In this document: piece after piece, positions 9,466 to 16,451 of the stretch | How the letters are laid out: every line of letters begins with the position of its first letter | Position numbering within the stretch: position 1 is the stretch's first letter | Source: DATKEG01 sp035544515 | Lineage (GTDB): Bacteria; Acidobacteriota; Vicinamibacteria; Fen-336 | Direction of reading: 5' to 3' | Length of the DNA stretch: 26,252 bases | Assembly (NCBI GenBank): GCA_035544515.1 | Contig: DATKEG010000033.1 | Location: 1-26,252 of the forward strand | Translations under genes and position numbers: made by a program | Notes under the pieces: generated by a model | The model's database searches: none | What the model saw: the letters and a program-made list of their open reading frames with translations, nothing else | What the model was told of the DNA's origin: nothing

Positions 9466-12400
9466 ATGGAACGAAGCGCCCGCGCGGCGCGTCTCGCGCT
9501 TTCCCTCGCCCTGCTGCCCGCGGCGGCCCCCGCCGCCGACGTGCGCGATACGCGCCTTCTGGCCGACCCCGCGCTGAGCGCCGGACACGTCGCCTTCGCC
9601 TACGCCAACGACCTCTGGGTGGCGGGGCTCGACGGGGCGGGCGTGCGCCGCCTCACCTCCCATCCCGGCGTCGAGTCCGCGCCGCGCTTCTCTCCGGACG
9701 GGACGCTGGTGGCGTTCACCGGCCGCTACGAAGGCAACGCGGACGTGTACGTGGTGCCCGCGGCGGGCGGCGTGCCGCGGCGGCTCACCTGGCACCCGGG
9801 CGCCGACACCGCGCTGGGCTTCACTCCGGACGGCACGTCGGTGGTCTTCGCCTCGCCGCGCGAGGTCTACACCAACCGCTACCAGCAGCTCTTCACCGTC
9901 CCCGTGGAAGGCGGCTGGCCGGCGAAGCTGCCCATCCCCCACGCGGTCAAGGCCGCCCTCTCGCCCGACGGGACGACGATCGCCTACGTGCCCAACGCCG
10001 AGGCCTTCCACCAGTGGAAGCACTACCGCGGCGGCACCCACTCGCGCCTCCTCCTGTTCGACACGAAGAGCCATGCCGCCCGGCCGGTGCCGCAGCCCGC
10101 GGGGCGGTGCAACGACACCGACCCCGCCTGGATGGGCGGCACGCTCTACTTCCGCTCGGACCGCGACGGCGAGTTCAACCTGTATTCGTTCGACCCCGCC
10201 ACGGACGCGGTCTCGCGCCTCACGCGCCATGCCGACTTCCCCGTCCTCGGCCTCGCGGCCGGTGGCGGGAGGGTGGTGTACGAGCAGGCGGGCTCGCTGC
10301 ACCTGTTCGATCCTGCGGCTCTCTCCTCGCGGCGGCTGGTCATCGGCGTCCCCGCCGACCTCCTGGAGACGCGCCCGCGCTTCGTCAAGGGCACGAAGTA
10401 CGTCCGCAACGCGAGCCTCTCGCCCTCCGGCGCGCGCGCCGCGTTCGAGTTCCGCGGCGACGTCCTGACCGTCCCCCGCGAGAAGGGCGACGACCGCAAC
10501 CTCACGCGGACCGCGAACGCCCACGAGCGGTCGCCGGCCTGGTCGCCCGACGGCCGGAGCGTGGCCTACGTCTCGGACGCCAGCGGCGAATACGCGATCT
10601 ACATCGCGCCCCAGGACGGCCGGGCGCCCGCCCGGCGCATCGAGCTGCGGGGCGCCGGCTTCTACGACGACCTGCGCTGGTCGCCCGACGGCAAGAAGAT
10701 CAGCTACGCCGACAACTCCCGCTCGCTCTTCGTGCTCGACGTGGCGAGCGGCGCCCAGGCGAAGGTGGCGAGCGACCCCCTCTACGGCCCGGTGCGCGTG
10801 CTCCACCACGCCTGGTCGCCCGACTCGCAGTGGCTGGCCTACACGCAGAACACGAGCACCTTCATCAACCGGATCTGGCTCTATGCGCCGGCCCAGGCCA
10901 AGTCCTTCCCCTTGACCGACGGCCTGTCCGACTCGCGCAACCCCGTCTTCGACCCGGAGGGCAAGTACCTCTACTTCCTGGCCTCGACCGACGCCGGCCC
11001 CGTGCAGGACTGGTTCTCCATGTCGAGCGCGGACACGCGGGCCACGCAGTCGATCTACCTCGCGGTGCTGGCCAGGGGCGTGCCGTCGCCACTGGCGAAG
11101 GAGAGCGACGAGGAGGGGGAGAAGAAGGCCGACGAAGCGAACGACAAGGCCGCCCCGCCCGCGGCGAAGCCGGCGGTCAAGGTGGTCGTGGACTTCGAAG
11201 GCATCGCGCAGCGCATCCTGGCCCTGCCGCCGAAGCCCGCCGCGTACTCCGACCTCCAGGCCGCCGCCCCCGGGCAGCTCTTCTACCTGAAGGACGCGGG
11301 CGGCAACGGCGAGACGAGCCTCCAGCGCTTCGACCTGCTCAAACGCAAGGAGGACACCGTCCTCGACAAGGCCGACGACGTCCTGCTCTCCGCCGACGGC
11401 AAGCGCGTCCTGGTGAGGGTGAAGGACGCCTGGTCGATCTCCGACCTGGCCGACAAGGTGGACCTCACGAAGCACAAGCTGGCGCTCGACGCCGTGCAGG
11501 TGAAGATCGATCCGCCCGTCGAGTGGCGGCAGATCTTCCACGAGGCCTGGCGCATCAATCGCGACTACTTCTACGACCCCGGCATGCACGGCGCGGACTG
11601 GAAAGCCATGCGCGCGAAGTACGAGCCCTTCCTGGACCACCTGGCCACGCGCCAGGACCTCAACCGGGTGATGCAGTGGATGTTCAGCGAGCTGGCCGTG
11701 GGCCACCATCGCCTGGGGGGCGGCGACACGCTGGCGGAGACGGAGACCGTCCCGGGCGGCCTGCTCGGCGCGGACTACGCGGTCGAGAACGGCCGCTACC
11801 GATTCCGCAAGGTCTACGGCGGGCTCAACTGGGACCCGGACCTGCGCGCGCCGCTCACCGAGCCGGGCGTGGACGTGCAGGCCGGCGAGTACCTGCTCGC
11901 GGTGGAGGGCGCCCCTCTGCTTCCGCCCGACGACCTCTTCGCGCGCTTCGAGCGCACCGCCGGGCGACTGGTCGAGATCACGGTCGGCCCGGACCCGCGG
12001 GGGACGGGCTCGCGCACGGTCAAGGTCGTGCCCATCGAGGACGAGCAGCCGCTGCGCAACCGGGACTGGGTGGAGTCGAACCTGCGCAAGGTCACCGAGG
12101 CGACCAACGGGCGCGTGGCCTACGTGTACGTGCCGAACACGGCCCGCCTCGGCCACACCTACTTCAAGCGCTACTTCTACCCGCAGTCCGACCGAGAGGC
12201 GATCATCGTCGACGAGCGCCACAACGGCGGCGGCCAGGTCGCCGACTACTACATCGACATCCTGCGGCGGCCGCTGATCAGCTACTGGGCGATGCGCTAC
12301 GGCGCCGACCTCAAGACGCCGATCGCCGGCATCCACGGGCCGAAGGTGATGCTGATCGACGAGACGGCGGGCTCGGGCGGCGACCTCCTGCCCTGGATGT

Positions 12401-12717
12401 TCCGCAAGCTGAAGCTGGGGACGCTGGTCGGCAAGCGGACCTGGGGCGGCCTCGTCGGCATCCTCGGCTTCCCCCCCCTCCTCGACGGCGGGTTCGTCAT
12501 GGCGCCGAACCTCGCCTTCTGGACCGAAGACGGGTTCATCGTGGAGAACCAGGGGGTGGCGCCGGACGTGGAGGTCGAGCAGACTCCGGCCGACGTCATC
12601 GCCGGGCGCGACCCGCAGCTCGAGAAGGCCATCGAGCTGGCGCTGAGGGGCCTGGCCGAGGACCAGGCGCCGCGGCCGTCGCGCCCGCCCTTCCCGGTGC
12701 GCGTCCGCAACCAGTGA
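9466..12717 (+). CDS. Secreted tricorn-like S41 peptidase
   Basis: The 1083-residue protein starts at the ATG preceded by GGAGG (GTG at 9442 is less likely). Residues 1-23 are a signal peptide ending APAAD. A long beta-propeller region follows, with repeated TolB/PD40 blades such as PRFSPDGTLVAFT, PAWSPDGRSVAYVS and LRWSPDGKKISYAD. A charged insert (KESDEEGEKKADEANDK) leads to VVDFEGIAQRIL, then the C1, PDZ and C2 peptidase region. Catalytic candidates match tricorn closely in number: GHH (H747/H748), GSGGD (S970) and VENQG (E1027). The family degrades oligopeptides as large assemblies. Here it is exported, so it should process peptides in the periplasm. Its stop lies 7 bases before the rhamnose aldolase gene. 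Confidence 0.92.
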   Translation: MERSARAARLALSLALLPAAAPAADVRDTRLLADPALSAGHVAFAYANDLWVAGLDGAGVRRLTSHPGVESAPRFSPDGTLVAFTGRYEGNADVYVVPAAGGVPRRLTWHPGADTALGFTPDGTSVVFASPREVYTNRYQQLFTVPVEGGWPAKLPIPHAVKAALSPDGTTIAYVPNAEAFHQWKHYRGGTHSRLLLFDTKSHAARPVPQPAGRCNDTDPAWMGGTLYFRSDRDGEFNLYSFDPATDAVSRLTRHADFPVLGLAAGGGRVVYEQAGSLHLFDPAALSSRRLVIGVPADLLETRPRFVKGTKYVRNASLSPSGARAAFEFRGDVLTVPREKGDDRNLTRTANAHERSPAWSPDGRSVAYVSDASGEYAIYIAPQDGRAPARRIELRGAGFYDDLRWSPDGKKISYADNSRSLFVLDVASGAQAKVASDPLYGPVRVLHHAWSPDSQWLAYTQNTSTFINRIWLYAPAQAKSFPLTDGLSDSRNPVFDPEGKYLYFLASTDAGPVQDWFSMSSADTRATQSIYLAVLARGVPSPLAKESDEEGEKKADEANDKAAPPAAKPAVKVVVDFEGIAQRILALPPKPAAYSDLQAAAPGQLFYLKDAGGNGETSLQRFDLLKRKEDTVLDKADDVLLSADGKRVLVRVKDAWSISDLADKVDLTKHKLALDAVQVKIDPPVEWRQIFHEAWRINRDYFYDPGMHGADWKAMRAKYEPFLDHLATRQDLNRVMQWMFSELAVGHHRLGGGDTLAETETVPGGLLGADYAVENGRYRFRKVYGGLNWDPDLRAPLTEPGVDVQAGEYLLAVEGAPLLPPDDLFARFERTAGRLVEITVGPDPRGTGSRTVKVVPIEDEQPLRNRDWVESNLRKVTEATNGRVAYVYVPNTARLGHTYFKRYFYPQSDREAIIVDERHNGGGQVADYYIDILRRPLISYWAMRYGADLKTPIAGIHGPKVMLIDETAGSGGDLLPWMFRKLKLGTLVGKRTWGGLVGILGFPPLLDGGFVMAPNLAFWTEDGFIVENQGVAPDVEVEQTPADVIAGRDPQLEKAIELALRGLAEDQAPRPSRPPFPVRVRNQ

Positions 12718-12724
12718 GGCGTCG

Positions 12725-14815
12725 ATGACGGCGAGCGGGCCCATCGCCGACGCCTGGGACGAGGAGAAGGCGCGCGGCCTGTCCGAGCCCGAGCTGCTGC
12801 TCTACCGGTCGCTCCTGCTCGGATCCGACCGCCGCATCACGAACTACGGTGGCGGGAACACGTCGGCCAAGGTCCGGACGACCGACCCGCTCACCCGCGC
12901 GCCGGCGGACGTGCTCTGGGTGAAGGGCTCGGGCGGCGACCTGGGCAGCATCGGGCTCGACGGCTTCGCCACGCTGTACCTGGACAAGCTGGCGGCCCTG
13001 CCCGCCCTCTATCGTGGGCGCGAGCACGAGGACGAGATGGCGGGACTGTTCGCGCACTGCGCCTTCAACCTCAACCCGCGTGCCACCAGCATCGACACGC
13101 CCCCGCACGCCTTCATCCCCCACGCCCACGTGGACCACATGCACGCGGACGCGATCATCGCCCTGGCCGCGGCGCGCCACGGCGAGCGGCTGGTCCACGA
13201 GATCTTCGACGGCCGGATCGGCTGGGTGCCCTGGCAGAGGCCCGGCTTCGACCTCGGGCTGAAGATCGGGGCGCTCGCCCGCGACCAGCCCCGGCTCGAG
13301 GGCGTCGTGCTGGGCGGCCACGGCCTGTTCACCTGGGGCCCGACCTCGAGGGAGTGCTACCGGACCACGCTCGACGTGATCCGGCGCGCGGCCGCCTGGA
13401 TCGAGGCCCGGAGCCGGCCCGCGCCCTTCGGACCGGCCGTGGAGCCGGCGCTTCCCGAGGCCGAGCGCGACGCGCTGGTCACGGAGATCGCACCCGTGCT
13501 GCGCGGCCGCCTGAGCGCGCGGCAGCGCAAGGTCATGCACCACGTGGCCACGCCGGAGGTGATGGAGTTCGTCAACAGCACGAGGGCGGCGGAGCTGGCG
13601 CCGCTGGGCACGACCTGCCCCGACCACTTCCTGCGCACGCGCGTGCGCCCGCTGTTCGTGCCCTTCGCGCCGGGCCGGGAGTCGCCGGCGGATCTGCTGG
13701 CCAGGCTGCCGTCCCTGGTGGACGGCTACCGCGACGAGTACACGGCCTACTACGAGCGGTGCCGGCGGCCCGACTCCCCCGCCATGCGCGACCCCTATCC
13801 CGTGATCGTGCTCATCCCGGGCGTGGGCCTGCTCAGCTTCCAGACCAGCAAGGCCACGGCGCGGGTGGCGGCCGAGTTCTACCTGAACGCGATCAACGTC
13901 ATGCGCGGGGCGGAGGGCCTCGACGCCTACGTGCCGCTGCCGGAGCAGGAGGCCTTCGACATCGAGTACTGGTCGCTGGAGGAGGCGAAGCTGCGGCGCC
14001 TGCCCGCACCGGGCGTGCTCGAAGGACGGGTCGCGCTCGTGACCGGCGCCGCGGGCGGGATCGGCGGGGCCACGGCACGCCGGCTCCTCGACGAGGGCGC
14101 CTGCGTGGTGCTGAGCGACCTCGATGCGGATGCGCTGGCCGGGGTCCTGGCCGGCGCGGAGGCGGTCTACGGCGCCGACCGCGTGCGCGCGGTGAGGACC
14201 GACGTGACGGTGGAGGCCTCCGTGGCCCGGGCGGTGCTCTGTTCCGCGCTCGAGTACGGCGGCCTCGACGTCCTGGTGTGCTGCGCCGGGCTGGCCTCGT
14301 CCGCTCCGTACGAGGAGACGACGCTCGAGACCTGGGGCAAGAGCCTGGACGTGCTCGCCACCGGCTATTTCCTCGTCTCGCGCGACGGCTTCCGGCTGAT
14401 GCAGAAGCAGGGCCTGGACGGGTCGGTCGTGTTCGTGGGCAGCAAAAACGCGCTCGTGGCCTCGCCCGACGCCGCCGCCTACTGCACGGCCAAGGCCGCC
14501 GAGCTGCACCTGGCCCGCTGCCTGGCCGTGGAAGCGGCCGAGCACGGCATCCGCGTCAACGTGGTGAACCCGGACGCCGTGATCCGCGGCTCCAAGATCT
14601 GGAGCGGCTCCTGGAGGAAGGAGCGCGCGGCCGGCTACAATGTGCCGGAAGACCAGCTCGAGGAGTTCTACCGCCAGCGCAGCCTGCTCAAGCGCAGCGT
14701 CCTGCCCGAGGACATCGCCGAGGCCGTCTTCTATTTCGCCTCCGACCGCTCGGCCAAGTCCACGGGCAACATCCTGAACGTGGACGGGGGCAACGCCGCG
14801 GCGTTCACCCGCTGA
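12725..14815 (+). CDS. Bifunctional rhamnulose-1-phosphate aldolase / lactaldehyde dehydrogenase (aldolase-SDR fusion)
   Basis: The 696-residue fusion has an N-terminal class II aldolase domain: NYGGGNTSAK (about 40-49), KGSGGDLGSI, and the metal-binding HAHVDHMH (133-140). The C-terminal short-chain dehydrogenase domain has VTGAAGGIG (439-447), the Asp after the second strand (LSDLDAD), and the catalytic YCTAK (586-590) with Ser in FVGSKNA. This layout is the RhaD-type aldolase/alcohol dehydrogenase. It cleaves L-rhamnulose-1-phosphate to DHAP and L-lactaldehyde and oxidises the latter with NAD. It starts 7 bases after the tricorn-like gene. A hairpin at 14820-14850 lies just after its stop, before the isomerase gene. 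Confidence 0.93.
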   Translation: MTASGPIADAWDEEKARGLSEPELLLYRSLLLGSDRRITNYGGGNTSAKVRTTDPLTRAPADVLWVKGSGGDLGSIGLDGFATLYLDKLAALPALYRGREHEDEMAGLFAHCAFNLNPRATSIDTPPHAFIPHAHVDHMHADAIIALAAARHGERLVHEIFDGRIGWVPWQRPGFDLGLKIGALARDQPRLEGVVLGGHGLFTWGPTSRECYRTTLDVIRRAAAWIEARSRPAPFGPAVEPALPEAERDALVTEIAPVLRGRLSARQRKVMHHVATPEVMEFVNSTRAAELAPLGTTCPDHFLRTRVRPLFVPFAPGRESPADLLARLPSLVDGYRDEYTAYYERCRRPDSPAMRDPYPVIVLIPGVGLLSFQTSKATARVAAEFYLNAINVMRGAEGLDAYVPLPEQEAFDIEYWSLEEAKLRRLPAPGVLEGRVALVTGAAGGIGGATARRLLDEGACVVLSDLDADALAGVLAGAEAVYGADRVRAVRTDVTVEASVARAVLCSALEYGGLDVLVCCAGLASSAPYEETTLETWGKSLDVLATGYFLVSRDGFRLMQKQGLDGSVVFVGSKNALVASPDAAAYCTAKAAELHLARCLAVEAAEHGIRVNVVNPDAVIRGSKIWSGSWRKERAAGYNVPEDQLEEFYRQRSLLKRSVLPEDIAEAVFYFASDRSAKSTGNILNVDGGNAAAFTR

Positions 14816-14819
14816 GAGC

Positions 14820-14850
14820 AGGCGGCGACGCGCGCAGCGCGGCGGCGCCT
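14820..14850 (+). terminator. Strong GC hairpin just after the aldolase/dehydrogenase stop
   Basis: AGGCGGCGACGCGC and GCGCGGCGGCGCCT form a 14-bp stem with two mismatches and a 3-base loop (GCA). It begins 5 bases after the stop codon and has no T-tract. Two G6 runs follow (14856-14861 and 14865-14870). Since the isomerase gene continues on the same strand, it may be an attenuator or a 3'-end-protecting hairpin rather than a full terminator. The rest of the 124-base gap holds only the isomerase ribosome binding site. Confidence 0.45.
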
Positions 14851-14939
14851 GTGAAGGGGGGTTCGGGGGGAGCGCGAGGGCCATCGCGGCCAGCTGAGTC
14901 ACCGGCCCGAGCGATCCCGCCGAGATGAAGGAGACCGCC

Positions 14940-16235
14940 ATGCCGTTCCGGATCACCGGGGACTTCATCGCGGAGCACAACCGGCGCGTCCGTGCCGCCG
15001 TCGAGGAGGACTTCGAGCACCTCGGCCGCGCCCTGCGCCGCCGCGGGGTGGACGTCGAGCGGCTCGTGGCGCGGGCCCGGGCCCTGCAGGTCGCAGTGCC
15101 TTCCTGGGGGCTGGGCACGGGCGGCACGCGCTTCGCGCGCTTCCCGGGACCCGGCGAACCGCGCGACCTCTACGAGAAGCTCGAGGACGCGGCCGTCGTG
15201 CAGCAGCTCGTACGGATGACGCCCGCGGTCTCGCTGCACATTCCCTGGGACACGCCCGACGACCCGGCCGCGGTCAAGGCCTTCGCCGCCGAGCGCGGGC
15301 TGTCGTTCGACGCGATGAACTCGAACACGTTCGAGGACCAGCCGGGGCAGGAGCGCTCGTACAAGTTCGGGTCGCTGACGCACGTGGACGACGGCGTGCG
15401 GCGGCAGGCCATCGCGCACAACCTGGAGTGCCTGCGCATCGGCCAGGCCCTCGGCTCGCGCGCCCACACCGTGTGGATCGGCGACGGGGGGAACTTCCCG
15501 GGTCAGGTGCATTTCCGCCGGGCGCTGGAGCGGTATGTGGAGAGCCTGCGCGCCATCTACGCCGCCCTGCCCGACGGCTGGCGGCTCTTCATCGAGCACA
15601 AGCTCTACGAGCCGGCGTTCTACTCCACGGTGCTCAACGACTGGGGGACGAGCTACTGGGTCGTCTCCCAGCTCGGTCCGCGCGCCTTCTCCCTGGTGGA
15701 CCTCGGCCACCACGCGCCCAACGTCAACATCGAGATGATCGTGGCCCGGCTCATCCAGTTCGGGAAGCTGGCCGGCTTCCACTTCAACGACAGCAAATAC
15801 GGCGACGACGACCTCGACGCGGGCTCGATCAAGCCGTTCCAGGTCTTCCTCATCTTCAACGAGCTGGTGGACGCGGAGCTGGAGGGGACGCCGGGCTTCG
15901 ATCCCGCGTACATGCTCGACCAGTCGCACAACGTGACCGATCCCGCGGAGTCGCTCATGGCCAGCGCGGCCGAGCTCCTCCGCGCCTACGTGCAGGCGCA
16001 CCTGGTGGATCGCGCGGAGCTGGCCGAGCACCAGGAGCGGAACGACGCGCTCATGGCGCTGGAGACGCTCAAGCGCGCGTTCCGCACCGACGTCTCTCCC
16101 ATCCTGGCCGTGGCCCGCGAGCGCGCGGGCGGCGCCTTCGACCCCATCGGGGCCTTCCGCGCCAGCGGCTATCGCGCGCAGAAGGACGCCGAGCGTCCGG
16201 CCCGGCGGCGCACGGGCGGTGGCGGCATCGTGTGA
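14940..16235 (+). CDS. rhaI: L-rhamnose isomerase (RhaI type)
   Basis: The 431-residue TIM-barrel enzyme converts L-rhamnose to L-rhamnulose. I start at the ATG at 14940 because AAGGAG ends 7 bases before it; an ATG at 14925 overlaps that site. With this start the residues fall on the numbering I recall for the Pseudomonas stutzeri enzyme: metal ligands E219 (FIEHK), D254 and H281 (GFHFND) and D327 (YMLDQ), and active-site H257, D289 and D291. That supports both family and start. It belongs to the rhizobial/pseudomonad group, distinct from E. coli RhaA. The TGA stop is the first triplet of a 110-bp tandem repeat. Confidence 0.95.
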   Translation: MPFRITGDFIAEHNRRVRAAVEEDFEHLGRALRRRGVDVERLVARARALQVAVPSWGLGTGGTRFARFPGPGEPRDLYEKLEDAAVVQQLVRMTPAVSLHIPWDTPDDPAAVKAFAAERGLSFDAMNSNTFEDQPGQERSYKFGSLTHVDDGVRRQAIAHNLECLRIGQALGSRAHTVWIGDGGNFPGQVHFRRALERYVESLRAIYAALPDGWRLFIEHKLYEPAFYSTVLNDWGTSYWVVSQLGPRAFSLVDLGHHAPNVNIEMIVARLIQFGKLAGFHFNDSKYGDDDLDAGSIKPFQVFLIFNELVDAELEGTPGFDPAYMLDQSHNVTDPAESLMASAAELLRAYVQAHLVDRAELAEHQERNDALMALETLKRAFRTDVSPILAVARERAGGAFDPIGAFRASGYRAQKDAERPARRRTGGGGIV

Positions 16236-16342
16236 GCGGAATGCGGCGCCCTCCGCTCCGTGTCGACCTTCATGGATCGCGCTGCGGCGGGATGAACCGC
16301 CGCAGCCGCGCAACGAAACACTCCGCTGCGGGCGCCGAACGC
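16233..16342 (+). repeat. Tandem repeat, copy 1 (110 bp)
   Basis: The copy begins on the rhaI stop codon with TGAGCGGAATGCGG. It contains an inverted repeat GAGCGGA / TCCGCTC (16234-16240 and 16252-16258, 11-base loop). A perfect 10-bp hairpin GCTGCGGCGG-GATGAA-CCGCCGCAGC (16281-16306) follows. By my alignment it matches copy 2 at roughly 80% of positions with one single-base gap. The outer parts agree best and a 30-base middle is diverged. Confidence 0.85.
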
Positions 16343-16345
16343 TGA
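16292..16345 (+). other. Seventeen-codon upstream ORF in repeat copy 1
   Basis: The ATG in the hairpin loop of copy 1 opens MNRRSRATKHSAAGAER and stops at TGA 16343-16345, which is the first triplet of copy 2. The peptide is a sister of the kinase N terminus MNRRSRGRKRSASRPGR encoded by copy 2. It could act as a leader peptide or be a passive by-product of the duplication. No Shine-Dalgarno sequence other than GCGGCGGG is visible. Confidence 0.35.
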
Positions 16346-16451
16346 GCGGAATGCGGGGCGCTCCGCTCCGCGCGCGGCTTCGTCTTTCACGCCGCGGCGG
16401 ATGAACCGCCGCAGCCGCGGACGGAAACGCTCCGCTTCGCGCCCCGGACGC
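16343..16451 (+). repeat. Tandem repeat, copy 2 (109 bp), overlapping the rhamnulokinase start
   Basis: This copy begins TGAGCGGAATGCGGGG and follows copy 1 without a gap. It repeats the GAGCGGA / TCCGCTC pair (16344-16350 and 16362-16368). It also repeats the second hairpin as GCGGCGG-ATGAA-CCGCCGC (16394-16412). Its last 51 bases are coding: they supply the first 17 residues of rhamnulokinase. Confidence 0.85.
16394..16412 (+). promoter_or_regulatory. Hairpin with the rhamnulokinase start codon in its loop
   Basis: Seven G-C pairs (GCGGCGG / CCGCCGC) enclose the 5-base loop ATGAA, which contains the start codon at 16401. The stem's 5' arm is also the only G-rich candidate for ribosome binding. 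Such a structure could hold kinase translation low or make it depend on ribosomes arriving from upstream. The structure is seen directly; the regulatory role is inferred. Confidence 0.5.

Noticed and set aside
11101..11200. Possible break or insertion in the tricorn-like gene at the Lys/Asp/Glu-rich stretch
   Set aside because: The frame is intact. A charged linker between the propeller and the peptidase half is common in bacterial tricorn homologues.
14856..14870. G-quadruplex in the GGGGGG-TTC-GGGGGG stretch
   Set aside because: Only two long G-tracts are adjacent, and a stable four-tract quadruplex would need the weaker downstream GGG. It is kept only as part of the hairpin observation.
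16233..16451. CRISPR-like array
   Set aside because: There are only two copies, directly abutting and diverged in the middle, with no spacers and no cas genes.
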